NCBI GenBank assembly: GCA_040756995.1
Contig: JBFLYK010000025.1
Span: forward strand, 1 to 64,000
Origin: BP-133 sp040756995
GTDB taxonomy: Bacteria > Actinomycetota > Acidimicrobiia > IMCC26256 > BP-133
DNA length: 64,000 bases
Direction: 5' to 3'
The notes beneath the pieces were generated by a model, which was not told where the DNA came from, ran no database searches, and was given only the letters and a program-made list of their open reading frames with translations. A program made the position numbers and the translations under genes. Positions 51,967 to 60,974 of this stretch are shown in pieces; position 1 is the first letter of the stretch, and the number at the start of each line of letters is the position of its first letter.

Positions 51967-53220
51967 TCAGACGTCGGTGAGGTCGACCGGACGGAGGTTG
52001 CGTCCATCGACGATCTCCGGCATCAGGGCGTTGCCGCCGAGGTAGCCGGCGAGCCCGGCCACGGCGGCCAGCAGAGCGAACGGTACGGCGTAGCCGCCCG
52101 TGGCCGAGCCGAGGGAGGCGGCCCCCAACGGGGCGAGGGCGCGGGCGAGAACGACTGGACTGGCGCTGCGCCCGTTCAGGGCTCCGAACCGGGCGGTGCC
52201 GTAGAGATCGACGAGCAGCGTCACGCGCAAGAGGGTGTTGAGCCCCTGGGTCATGCCCAGGACCGGGATCGCGGCCCACACGAGCGGCTTGCCGCCGCTC
52301 AAGAGCAGCAGCACTACGCCAAACCCGGGCAGGCCCAGCGTGAGCCGGGTCAGGGTGCGACGGTCGAGCCGAGCGTGCAGCGGTGCGAACAGGAGCCGAC
52401 CGGGCAGTTGCATGATGCCGAGCATCCCGCCGGCCATGGCCGCGCCACCGAGGGTCCAGCCGTGGTCGATGAGGTAGGCCACGAGCAGGACCGACGTCCC
52501 GAACGACGTCACCGAGGCGCAGGTGAAGGCGGCCGTCAAGTTCCAGAAGCGCCGATCGGTCACATGGCGGGCCACGGCCGGGTCCGGGGGCTGCGGCCGT
52601 CCGGCCGGGGCGTGGGGAAGCAGCCGGAGGTGGATGGGCAGGGTGATGGCGGCGAGGATCGCGGCCAGCAGCACAAGGGCGATCCGCCAGCCGTAGGCCG
52701 AGGCGAGCGTGCTCGTCAGCGGCTGGAACACGAAGCTCGCCGTTCCGGCGATCAGCGTGACGGCGGTGAGGGGCCGGTGGTGGTGGGGGGCGTAACGCTT
52801 GGCGATGACGGTGAAGGCGGGCTCGTAGAGGACGAGTGCCATGGCCACCCCGATGCCGGCCCAGGCCAGGTAATAGACGGGGACGCTGCGGGCCTGCGAC
52901 CAGGCGACGACCACCACGACGGCGAAGGCCGAACCGGCACCCATGACGAGGCGCGAGCTGCCGTGATCGAGACGGCGGCCCACCGTGGTCGCCAGCAGCC
53001 CGGAGATGACCACGGCGACGGTGAAGCCGCCGACGAGGACCGGCCGCGGCCAACCCAGCTGCCGCTGCATAGGGACGAGCAGCACCGAGAAGGCGTAATA
53101 GAGAACGCCCCAGGAGACGACCTGACCGACGGCGATGGCAGCGACGAAGCTGTCGAGCCCGCCGGACCGGGACGGTGCAGCCCCCGCCCCGGCGGGCCCC
53201 TCCGACGCCAGCTCCGTCAT
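51967..53220 (-). CDS. MFS transporter (exporter)
   Basis: 417 aa with about 12 hydrophobic helices and the MFS loop pattern GRRLDHG between spans 2 and 3. ATG 53220 chosen (53226 and 53268 are alternatives) because a promoter at 53254-53281 places the transcript start near 53247, downstream of 53268. Its frame is convergent with SigZ. Substrate unknown; neighbourhood suggests a metal(loid) or thiol-adduct. Confidence 0.87.
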   Translation of the reverse strand: MTELASEGPAGAGAAPSRSGGLDSFVAAIAVGQVVSWGVLYYAFSVLLVPMQRQLGWPRPVLVGGFTVAVVISGLLATTVGRRLDHGSSRLVMGAGSAFAVVVVVAWSQARSVPVYYLAWAGIGVAMALVLYEPAFTVIAKRYAPHHHRPLTAVTLIAGTASFVFQPLTSTLASAYGWRIALVLLAAILAAITLPIHLRLLPHAPAGRPQPPDPAVARHVTDRRFWNLTAAFTCASVTSFGTSVLLVAYLIDHGWTLGGAAMAGGMLGIMQLPGRLLFAPLHARLDRRTLTRLTLGLPGFGVVLLLLSGGKPLVWAAIPVLGMTQGLNTLLRVTLLVDLYGTARFGALNGRSASPVVLARALAPLGAASLGSATGGYAVPFALLAAVAGLAGYLGGNALMPEIVDGRNLRPVDLTDV

Positions 53221-53281
53221 CAACATATTGATGATTGTCGATGCATTGCCCGCAGCATACCGGAACATCGACGTATGTCAA
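53217..53281 (-). promoter_or_regulatory. Promoter and palindromic operator of the MFS gene
   Basis: On the minus strand TTGACA (53281-53276), 16-bp spacer, TATGCT (53259-53254). Downstream sits the dyad TCATCAA-CATA-TTGATGA (53217-53234), touching the start codons. It resembles ArsR/SmtB-family sites (TCAA-N4-TTGA). No ArsR gene is in the window. Confidence 0.6.
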
Positions 53282-53347
53282 TATGTCTGCGATCGCAAGA
53301 TCGACGGAGGACCCGGGGGCGAAGGGGTGCGGCTGCGACCTCGTCGG

Positions 53348-53376
53348 CCATGCTAGTCATGATGTAACTAGCATGG
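53348..53376 (+). promoter_or_regulatory. 10-bp inverted repeat operator upstream of the ABC transporter operon
   Basis: CCATGCTAGT (53348-53357) and ACTAGCATGG (53367-53376) are perfectly complementary around CATGATGTA, 22 bp before the permease start. TAGCAT (53369-53374) could be the -10. Dimension fits a dimeric repressor (GntR/TetR size), identity unknown. Confidence 0.55.
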
Positions 53377-53397
53377 TCGCGTGTCAGTGTGAGGACG

Positions 53398-54423
53398 ATG
53401 CGTCCGGGGGAAGGGGGGCGGGCCGACGTACGGCCCCGGCGGCGGTACCGGCGAGCCGTGCTGCGGTCCGTCGGGCTCTATGCCCTCACGATGATCGCGG
53501 TGGTCGTCGTCGTGTTCGCCCTGCCCCGGGCCATGCCCGGCGACCCCCTCGCCGCGCTCGACGATCCCGACAACAGCCTCTACGTCAGCGATCCGGTCGT
53601 GCGGGAGAACGTCAGGGCCTACTACGGCCTCGACAAACCCCTCCCGGAGCAGTTCGGGGAGTACGTGCGGCGGCTGGCTCGGGGCGACCTCGGCTTCTCC
53701 ATCGCCCGGAAGACACCGGTGGCGGAGCTCATCCGGGCCCACCTGCCCTGGACGCTCCTCCTCATGGGAGTCTCCATCGTCCTGGCGTCGCTGGTGAGCT
53801 TCGTGGCCGGCGTGGCCGCCACCTGGCGACGGGGGCGGATCACCGACCGGTCGTTGATGGTCGGCATGACCGTGGCCCAGGCCGTTCCCGAGTACGCCGT
53901 GGCCGCCGTGCTGCTGATCACCTTCGCCGTGGTCTTCCCCATCCTCCCCCTGGCCGGGGCCCGTACGGCGCTCGCCGACCAGGGAGGCTTCGCCGCCTGG
54001 CTCGACATCGCCGAGCACCTCGTCCTGCCCGCCGGCGCCCTCACGGTGTCGCTGCTCGGCACCAAGTTCCTGCTGGTCCGCAACACCATGATCTCGACCC
54101 TGGGCGCGGACTACATGGTCCTGGCCCGGGCCAAAGGGCTGCCCGACCGGCTGCTGAAATACCGCCACGCCGGGCGCAACGCGCTACTCCCGTTCCTGAC
54201 GGTGGTCGGGATCCAGGCCGGATATGCCGCCGGCGGCGCGGTCTTCGTCGAGTCGGTCTTCGCCTATCCGGGCATGGGGACGCTCATCCTGCGAGCCGTC
54301 GAGGCCCGGGACTACCCGGTGCTGGAGGCCACGTTCCTCGTGTTCGCCCTGATGGTGCTGGCGGTCAACCTCCTGCTGGAGTTGGTCTACGCCCGCATCG
54401 ACCCCCGGGTGGGCGCCGAGTGA
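53398..54423 (+). CDS. Oligopeptide/nickel-type ABC transporter permease 1 (DppB-like)
   Basis: 341 aa (ATG 53398; GTG 53389 also possible). First span LRSVGLYALTMIAVVVVVFALPRAMPGDP, six hydrophobic helices, and the EAA loop DYMVLARAKGLPDRLLKYRHAGRNALLP followed by GAVFVESVFAYPGMGTL. First gene of a four-gene operon with overlapping junctions. Confidence 0.92.
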   Translation: MRPGEGGRADVRPRRRYRRAVLRSVGLYALTMIAVVVVVFALPRAMPGDPLAALDDPDNSLYVSDPVVRENVRAYYGLDKPLPEQFGEYVRRLARGDLGFSIARKTPVAELIRAHLPWTLLLMGVSIVLASLVSFVAGVAATWRRGRITDRSLMVGMTVAQAVPEYAVAAVLLITFAVVFPILPLAGARTALADQGGFAAWLDIAEHLVLPAGALTVSLLGTKFLLVRNTMISTLGADYMVLARAKGLPDRLLKYRHAGRNALLPFLTVVGIQAGYAAGGAVFVESVFAYPGMGTLILRAVEARDYPVLEATFLVFALMVLAVNLLLELVYARIDPRVGAE

Positions 54424-55298
54424 CCGCCGAGCCGCGGCGGGGCCCGCGGTTCCCGACGATCGGGTGGTTGGGGCTGGCGGTGGTGGCCGTCTTCGCCGGC
54501 CTCGCCCTGGCCGCCCCGTGGCTGTCCGGGTACCGGACGACCGAGCTGGCCGGCCGTCCCCTCGAGCCGCCCAGCGCCGCCCACCTCCTCGGCACGAACG
54601 GGGTGGGCCAGGACGTGGCGACCCAGCTCCTGCACGGCGCCAGGGTCTCCCTCTTCGTCGCCGTCCTCGCCGGGGGCGGAACGCTGCTCATCGGCGCCTT
54701 CATCGGGATGGTGGCCGGGTGGGCGGGAGGCGTCGTCGACGCCCTCCTGATGCGGTTCGTCGACCTCATGCTCGTCGTGCCCCGGGTGCCCCTGCTGATC
54801 GTGGTCGCCGCCTACGCCGGGCCCGGCCTGACCGTGCTCTCGGCCATCATCGCCCTCACGTCGTGGCCCCCGACGGCCCGCGTCGTGCGCTCCCAGGTCC
54901 TGTCGCTGCGCCGCCGGGCCCACATCAAGGCCGCGCTCGGCTTCGGCGGCACGCCGGGTCAGATCCTCCGCCGGCACGTCCTTCCGGAGGTCGGGCTGAT
55001 CCTGGCCGCCGGCCTGGTGGGCGCGGCCGCCCGGGCCATCACGTTCGAGGCCGGCCTCGCCTTCCTCGGCCTGGGCGATCCGAGCCGGGCGAGCTGGGGT
55101 GCCATCCTCCGCGACGCCATCGACTTCGGAAGCAGCCTGTTCTTCACCGACGCCTGGAAGTGGTGGCTCCTTCCTCCCATCGTGGCCGTCAGCCTGCTGC
55201 TGCTGGGCGTCACCTTCCTCGGTGTCGGGCTCGAACAGCGGATCAACCCCCGCCTGACCCGCCACACCGCCATGCAGCCGGCAGGACGAACTCCATGA
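54420..55298 (+). CDS. ABC transporter permease 2 (DppC-like)
   Basis: 292 aa. GTG overlaps the preceding stop. Contains LLGTNGVGQDVATQLLHGARVSL (C-type N-terminal domain), the EAA loop HIKAALGFGGTPGQILRRHVLPE and FEAGLAFLGLGDPSRASWG. Its stop overlaps the ATPase start (ATGA). Confidence 0.93.
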   Translation: MTAEPRRGPRFPTIGWLGLAVVAVFAGLALAAPWLSGYRTTELAGRPLEPPSAAHLLGTNGVGQDVATQLLHGARVSLFVAVLAGGGTLLIGAFIGMVAGWAGGVVDALLMRFVDLMLVVPRVPLLIVVAAYAGPGLTVLSAIIALTSWPPTARVVRSQVLSLRRRAHIKAALGFGGTPGQILRRHVLPEVGLILAAGLVGAAARAITFEAGLAFLGLGDPSRASWGAILRDAIDFGSSLFFTDAWKWWLLPPIVAVSLLLLGVTFLGVGLEQRINPRLTRHTAMQPAGRTP

Positions 55299-57061
55299 GC
55301 GACGAGCTCACGATCACCCGGCTGCGCGTCACCTACCCCGGCCCGCCGCCCGTCCGGGCCGTCGACGACCTGTCGCTGTCGGTCGCGGCCGGGGAATGCC
55401 TCGGCATCCTCGGCGAGTCCGGATCCGGTAAATCCACCCTCGGCCGGAGCGTGTTGGGCCTGGCCGGCGAGGCCGCCGTCGAGGGCACCATCCACCTCGG
55501 CGACCTCGATCTCACCGCGCTCGACGAGGACGGGTGGCGCGAAGTCCGGTGGCGACGGATCGCCATGGCCGTGCAATCGGCCGCGTCGCTCAACCCCGTC
55601 CTGCGGGTGGGACTGCAACTCGCCGAGCCCCAGCAGGTGCATCTCGGCCGGACCCGGGCCGCGGCCGACGCCCGCAGTGCCGAGGTGCTCGAAGACGTGG
55701 GCCTCGGCGGATGGGCCCTGGAGCGCTATCCCCGTGAGCTGTCCGGAGGGCAGCGCCGCCTCGTGCTGCTGGCCCTGGCACTGGTGTGCGACCCCGGGGT
55801 GCTGGTGCTCGACGAGCCCACCTCGGGCCTCGACCCCGCCACCCGCAACGGCGTGCTCGAAGTCCTCGGCCGCTGGCGGGCGCAGGGGGACCGGGCGCTG
55901 GTCGTCATGAGCCACGACGCCGACGCCCTCGAGATGCTCGCCGACCGGGTGGCGATCCTCTACCGGGGATGGCTGGCCGAGGTCGGCCCGGCGCCGGAGG
56001 TTCTCGACCGGCCCCGCAACCCCTACTCGTGGGCGCTGCTCAACGCCCGCCCCACCCTGGCGTCGGTGAAGGATCTGCGGGGCATCCGGGGCGACCCACC
56101 GAATCCGGCCGAGGTCGCCCCCGGTTGTCCCTTCGCCGGGCGCTGCACCCAGGAGATCGACATCTGCCGCGACGGGCGGCCACCCCTCGTCCCCCCGACC
56201 GGGGAGAACGGTGAGCGGCTGGTGGCCTGCGTCCGGGGCGGAGTGGTGCCGGTCCTCGTCGGCCGCGACCTCCGCAAGTCGTATGCGATGCGGGGGACGT
56301 TCGGGCGCAAGGAGCGGCTCACCGCCGTCGACGCTGTCAGCGTCGAAGTCCTCGAGGGCGAGGTCGTGGGCCTGGTGGGAGCCAGCGGGGCGGGCAAGTC
56401 GACGCTGGCGTCAATGCTCGTCCGCCTCCTCGACCCCGACGAAGGCTCCGTGGAGCTCGAAGGCCGCGACCTGCTGGCCGCCACGGGACCGGCGCTCAAG
56501 GCCGCCCGGCGGCGGGTGCAGCTGCTCTTCCAGGATCCGTTCGAAGCGCTGTCGCCGCGCCTGACCGTGGCCCAGGCGGTTCGGGAGCCGCTCGAGCTGC
56601 AGGGCATCGGCGACCGCGAGGAGCAGGACCGGTGCGTCCGCACGAACCTGCGGGCCGCCCGCCTGCCGGCCGACGACGACTTCCTGGCCCGCCACACCCA
56701 CGAGCTGTCGGGCGGCCAGCTGCAACGGGTGGCCCTGGCCCGGGCGTTGGTGCTCGAGCCCAAGGTGCTGGTGGCGGACGAGCCCGTCTCGATGCTCGAC
56801 CCGTCCGAGCAGGCCAAGGTGCTCCAGCTGCTCAAGCAGCTCCAGGTGGAACGGGGGATGGCCATGGTGTTGGTCTCCCACGACCTCGCCTCGGTGCTGC
56901 GGGTCGCCGACCGGGTGCTGGTGATGGCCGCCGGGCGGGTCGTGGAGGAGGGCACCGGCAGTGAGCTGCTGATGAACCCCCGGCATCCGGCCACCCGGGC
57001 TCTCCTGGCCGCCGTCGGCCGCGACTTGTTGTTCGAACTCCGGAAAACCGCGACAGGATGA
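55295..57061 (+). CDS. Fused ABC transporter ATPase (DppD-DppF)
   Basis: 588 aa holding two complete nucleotide-binding domains. NBD1: Walker A GESGSGKST, signature LSGGQRR, Walker B VLVLDEPTSGLD. Oligopeptide-type C-terminal cluster CPFAGRCTQEIDIC follows, which may hold an Fe-S cluster. NBD2: GASGAGKST, LSGGQLQRV, VLVADEPVSMLD. Usually these are two separate proteins, so the fusion is notable though seen in some actinobacteria. Confidence 0.93.
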   Translation: MSDELTITRLRVTYPGPPPVRAVDDLSLSVAAGECLGILGESGSGKSTLGRSVLGLAGEAAVEGTIHLGDLDLTALDEDGWREVRWRRIAMAVQSAASLNPVLRVGLQLAEPQQVHLGRTRAAADARSAEVLEDVGLGGWALERYPRELSGGQRRLVLLALALVCDPGVLVLDEPTSGLDPATRNGVLEVLGRWRAQGDRALVVMSHDADALEMLADRVAILYRGWLAEVGPAPEVLDRPRNPYSWALLNARPTLASVKDLRGIRGDPPNPAEVAPGCPFAGRCTQEIDICRDGRPPLVPPTGENGERLVACVRGGVVPVLVGRDLRKSYAMRGTFGRKERLTAVDAVSVEVLEGEVVGLVGASGAGKSTLASMLVRLLDPDEGSVELEGRDLLAATGPALKAARRRVQLLFQDPFEALSPRLTVAQAVREPLELQGIGDREEQDRCVRTNLRAARLPADDDFLARHTHELSGGQLQRVALARALVLEPKVLVADEPVSMLDPSEQAKVLQLLKQLQVERGMAMVLVSHDLASVLRVADRVLVMAAGRVVEEGTGSELLMNPRHPATRALLAAVGRDLLFELRKTATG

Positions 57062-57065
57062 GCCC

Positions 57066-58718
57066 ATGAACGCGCGAATCGGTGCCCTCCTCGCCGCCTG
57101 CGTGGTGCTGGCGGCCGGTTGCGCCTCGGATGGCGACGACCGGACCGGGTCCCCGGGCCGGACCACCCACCCGGCGAGCATCGCCCGGCTGCGCCTGTCC
57201 GGCGGGGACTACGGCTACCCGTCGCCCTTCGGTTACGTGCGAGGCGGCGGGCTGATCCTGGCCACCTACATCTTCGACACGCTGCTCTGGGAGGACTCGA
57301 CCGGCGAGCCGATCCCCTGGTTGGCCCGGGAGTGGTCGCGCTCCCCCGACGGTCTGGAGTGGCGCTTCACCTTGCGGGACAACGCGAAGTGGCAGGACGG
57401 CCGACCCGTCACCCCCGAGGACGTGAAGTTCAGCTTCGACTACGTGACCACCGGCCCGGCGGCGAACGTGAGCCGGCTGGCCGCCAGCCTCGACCTCAAA
57501 GAGGTCGTCGTCGAGCCGCCCAACGTCGTCGTGGTCCGCCTCAACAAGCCCACGGCCGTCTTCGAAGAGGACGTCGCCATGCGGCTCTTCATCATTCCCC
57601 GCCACATCTGGTCGACGGTCACGGATCCGGTCAAGTTCCGGGAGCCCGGCGCGGTCATGGGCTCAGGGCCCTACAAGCTGGAGTCGGTCGACGAGGCCGC
57701 CGGCACCTACCTGTACACCGCCAACGAGTCGTTCTTCCTCGGAGCTCCGTACGTGAAACGCCTGGAGCTCGTCCCGGCGCCCGATGAGCTGCTCGCCCTC
57801 CAGCGGGACGAGATCGACGCCGGCGAACTGCAGGACGAGTCGGCGCCCGAAGCGCAGATCAAGGCGTTCGAGTCGAATCCCCGCTACACCAAGCTCGAGG
57901 GCCCGCTCGACTGGCTGCTGGCCCTCCACTTCAACGTCGCCAAGGGCTTTCCCTACGACCGCAAGGAGTTCCGCCGGGCCATCGCCTATGCCCTCGACCG
58001 CAAGGACATGGTGGACCGCCTCCTCCAGGGCCGGGGGGCGCCGGGCACCGTCGGAGGGCTCAGCCCCGACCATCCGCTCCTGGCCCCCGACCTGCCCACC
58101 TACGACCGGGACGTCCCCCGGGCCAGGAGCATGCTCGACGGGCTCGGGCTGAAAGACGGCAACGGCGACGGGCTCCGCGAGCTCCCCGGCGGTGCGCCGT
58201 TCGTCCAGGAACTCCAGGCCAACCAGCGGTTCACCTCCAAGTCGGCCGAGCTGGTGAAGGAGTACCTGCGCGAGGTGGGGATCGACGTCCGCGTCCAGAT
58301 CCTCGACAAAGCCACGGCGGACGAGAGCGCCGGCAAGGGCAACTACACCATGGCCCTGATCGGCTACGGCGGCATGACCGGCGACCCCGACCAGAACCTG
58401 CGGTCGCGCTACGCCGCATCCCCGAAGAGCACCTCGTTCACCCGGGCCATCGGCTACAGCAATCCGGCGGTCACCGACCTCGCCAACCGCCAGCTCACGA
58501 CGCTCGACCGCGAACAGCGCAAGACCCTGGTCCACCAGATCCAGCGTCTGGTCGCCGAAGACCTGCCCATCATCCCGCTCTACTCCCCCCGCCGGATGAC
58601 GTTCTACAAGACGGGGATCTTCGACAACTGGTACTACACGCCGGGCTGCACCCCCTGCCAAGGCACCCGCAACAAGCACATGTTGGTGACCGGACAGCGC
58701 GTGGGGCTGCCCGCCTGA
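57066..58718 (+). CDS. ABC transporter substrate-binding lipoprotein (SBP family 5)
   Basis: 550 aa. Signal peptide with lipobox VLAAGC (lipidation at Cys19). Family features: WLAREWSRSPDGLEWRFTLRDNAKWQDG, GPYKLESVDEA, HFNVAKGFPYDRKEFRRAIAYALDR, and end WYYTPGC. Binds oligopeptides, nickel complexes or similar. Located last in the operon, and it ends immediately against the stop of the opposing gene. Confidence 0.93.
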   Translation: MNARIGALLAACVVLAAGCASDGDDRTGSPGRTTHPASIARLRLSGGDYGYPSPFGYVRGGGLILATYIFDTLLWEDSTGEPIPWLAREWSRSPDGLEWRFTLRDNAKWQDGRPVTPEDVKFSFDYVTTGPAANVSRLAASLDLKEVVVEPPNVVVVRLNKPTAVFEEDVAMRLFIIPRHIWSTVTDPVKFREPGAVMGSGPYKLESVDEAAGTYLYTANESFFLGAPYVKRLELVPAPDELLALQRDEIDAGELQDESAPEAQIKAFESNPRYTKLEGPLDWLLALHFNVAKGFPYDRKEFRRAIAYALDRKDMVDRLLQGRGAPGTVGGLSPDHPLLAPDLPTYDRDVPRARSMLDGLGLKDGNGDGLRELPGGAPFVQELQANQRFTSKSAELVKEYLREVGIDVRVQILDKATADESAGKGNYTMALIGYGGMTGDPDQNLRSRYAASPKSTSFTRAIGYSNPAVTDLANRQLTTLDREQRKTLVHQIQRLVAEDLPIIPLYSPRRMTFYKTGIFDNWYYTPGCTPCQGTRNKHMLVTGQRVGLPA

Positions 58719-59867
58719 TCAGGGCGTCCCGCCGAATTGGGCGTAGCGGGGTTGCGAGATCCCGCCGATGACGGTGAAGTCGCCGCCGACGTGGAGACCG
58801 TTGTTGGCGGCCGTCACGGCGTAGACGCCGGCCAGGCTGTCGGCACCGGGGTTCCAGGGGTGGAGGGCGCCGCTGGCGGGGTCGAAGGCGGCGAGCTTCT
58901 CCCGGGCCTGACCGACGGCGACGTGGAAGTGCCCTCCGGCATAGAGGGCGTTGGCCGTGAGGGCGACGGCGTTGGCATCGCCGTCGAGGCTCTTCTCCCA
59001 CAGCGGAGTGTTGCTCGACGGCTTCCAGGCGGCGACCCGACCTCCGGTGCCGGCCCCGCCGGCGTAGATACGGCTTCCGTCGGATGAGACCGTCACGCTG
59101 TAGGCGAACCAGTCCGGGTTGGGTGCCCAGCTGCGGGCCGACCCCGAGCTGAGGCCGACGGCCGCCAGGTTCCGGCGGGCGGCGCCGCCGATCGTGGTGA
59201 ACGACCCGGCCACGTACAGGCGGGTGCCGTCGGGCGAGACGGCCAGGGACCGCACGCCGGCGTCGGGGCGGGGCTGGAAGTCGGTCTTGACCGACCCGCT
59301 CGAGGTGTCGAGCGCCGCCAGGCGGCTGACCGGGGTTCCGTTGATGGTGCTGAAGGTGCCGCCGGCGTAGAGGCGGCTGCCCTTGATGGCCAGAGCCCGC
59401 ACGCTGCTCGAGGCGCTCGGCTTCCACGACGACAGCGAACCCGAGGAGGCACTGATCTTGGCCAGGCGGTTACGGGTCCGCCCGCCGATGGCGGTGAAGT
59501 CGCCGCCGGCGTAGATGCGGCTGCCGTCGGCTGACACGGCCAGGGCCAGCACCGTCCCGTTGGCGTTGGGATTCCAGGACTTCAATTCGCCCGTGGTGGC
59601 GTTGATGGCGGCGAGGCGGTTCCGTGTGGCGGTGGTGCCGTCCTTCCTCCGCACGGCCGTGAACGATCCGCCGAGGTAGACGGTGTCGCCGACCCGGACG
59701 ATGGCATGGACCCGTCCGTTGGGCGAAGCCGTCTTCTGAGGGACCTGGGGCAGGGACAGGGCGCCGTGGGCATCACCGGGAAGGAGCGACGTGGTGATCA
59801 CAGCTGCCACCACCGCGGTGGCGAGCCGGGGCAACCGCCGGCTCCAGGGCGTGAGGAACTTGGACAC
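58719..59867 (-). CDS. Secreted beta-propeller repeat protein
   Basis: 382 aa. Signal peptide (RRLPRLATAVVAAVITTSLLPGDAHG). About six repeats near 50 residues each, with cores YLGGSFTAV, YAGGDFTAIGG, YAGGTFSTING, YVAGSFTTIGG, each followed by RNRLAAI-like and SSGSLSSW segments. Pattern matches DUF5122/delta-60-type propellers. No catalytic motif. Probably a surface or matrix protein. Confidence 0.85.
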   Translation of the reverse strand: MSKFLTPWSRRLPRLATAVVAAVITTSLLPGDAHGALSLPQVPQKTASPNGRVHAIVRVGDTVYLGGSFTAVRRKDGTTATRNRLAAINATTGELKSWNPNANGTVLALAVSADGSRIYAGGDFTAIGGRTRNRLAKISASSGSLSSWKPSASSSVRALAIKGSRLYAGGTFSTINGTPVSRLAALDTSSGSVKTDFQPRPDAGVRSLAVSPDGTRLYVAGSFTTIGGAARRNLAAVGLSSGSARSWAPNPDWFAYSVTVSSDGSRIYAGGAGTGGRVAAWKPSSNTPLWEKSLDGDANAVALTANALYAGGHFHVAVGQAREKLAAFDPASGALHPWNPGADSLAGVYAVTAANNGLHVGGDFTVIGGISQPRYAQFGGTP

Positions 59868-60019
59868 GGAACACCTCCGCAGGCTCGAGGGGGGTCGGAG
59901 CGAGGTGGGGGTCAGCCCCGCGCCGTCGGCCGGTTTCGTCCTGAACGGCGGTTCTGCGTCCCGGTGGGCATGTCCTGCTCAAAAGGGTGTTAAGAACCCG
60001 TTGTGCCGAAGCGCCGGGT

Positions 60020-60904
60020 TCAGACCACCCCGGCGTCTCCGCCGACGACCAGGGTGCGGAAGGCCGCCGCGGCCGGTGAGAGAGGACCGTCCCGGTGGAC
60101 GAGCGCGATCGGCCGCACGAGGCGGGGCCTGGTCGTAGCCGCCAGGGCGCCGAGGCGGGCGGCGGCGTCGGCCACGCCGGACGGAACGATGGTCGCCCCC
60201 GCTCCGCTCAGCACCAGCGGCACGATCGCTTCGCGCTGGGCGGTTTCGACGGCGACCCACAGCTCCGCCTTCACCCGGGCGAGCGCCTCGTCGAGGATCC
60301 GCCGGCTCGAGGTGCCGACCGGGGCGACCACCATCGGCCAACGGGCGAGCTTCGTGAGCGGGAGCGGCTCCTCCGGTGGTGGCGCTCCGGGTGGCAGCAG
60401 CGCGACCAGCGTCTGGGTTCCGGCGGGGAGAACGACGAGGCCGGCCGGATTGGCCGGCCGTTCGCTGACGCCGACCTCGACGACACCGTTGCGGACCATC
60501 GAGACGAGGTCCTGCGGGTCGTCGGGCGCCGCCAACTGGATCCGGATGCCCGGATGGGCCCGCCGGTAGTCGGCGATCCACGAGGCGGCGGGGTCGGGGA
60601 CGAGCGTCGGGAGGCAGGCCAGTTCGATGGAACCGGTCTCGAGGCCCCGGACTCCGTCGACCGCGGCGCGGGCGGCTTCGACGTCGCGTACCACCTGCCG
60701 GGCATGGGGCACGAGCGCCCGGCCGGCGGATGTCAGGTTGACGCCCTGGGTGGTGCGGTCGAACAAGGCGGTGCCGACCTCCCGCTCGAGTTCCTGCACC
60801 GCCTTCGAGAGCCCGGGCTGCGACACGTAGCTGGCCGCCGCCGCTTTGGTGAACGTGCCGTGGTCGACCACCGCCAGGAAGAGCCGGAGTCGTCGGACAT
60901 CCAT
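60020..60904 (-). CDS. LysR-family transcriptional regulator
   Basis: 294 aa. Winged helix at residues 1-60 (MDVRRLRLFLAVVDHGTFTKAAAASYVSQPGLSKAVQELE), co-inducer domain after residue 90 (GSIELACLPTLVPDPAASW). Divergent from the TauE-like exporter, which it likely controls. ATG 60904 is 6 nt after TAGCTT, a leaderless-type -10 that lies next to the putative LysR site. Confidence 0.93.
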   Translation of the reverse strand: MDVRRLRLFLAVVDHGTFTKAAAASYVSQPGLSKAVQELEREVGTALFDRTTQGVNLTSAGRALVPHARQVVRDVEAARAAVDGVRGLETGSIELACLPTLVPDPAASWIADYRRAHPGIRIQLAAPDDPQDLVSMVRNGVVEVGVSERPANPAGLVVLPAGTQTLVALLPPGAPPPEEPLPLTKLARWPMVVAPVGTSSRRILDEALARVKAELWVAVETAQREAIVPLVLSGAGATIVPSGVADAAARLGALAATTRPRLVRPIALVHRDGPLSPAAAAFRTLVVGGDAGVV

Positions 60905-60914
60905 AACTCCAAGC

Positions 60915-60929
60915 TATAGCCAATAGATA
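60915..60929. promoter_or_regulatory. Putative LysR-type binding site in the LysR/TauE divergent region
   Basis: TAT-N9-ATA (60915-60929) in a 70-bp intergenic region that is the most AT-rich part nearby (CTATAGCCAATAGATAAATCA). It contains a T-N11-A arrangement (60917/60929). It overlaps the TAGCTT -10 of the LysR gene, suitable for autorepression. Confidence 0.4.
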
Positions 60930-60974
60930 AATCATGCCTTGGACTTCTGGACTGGAACGCACAAGGATCAGCGT

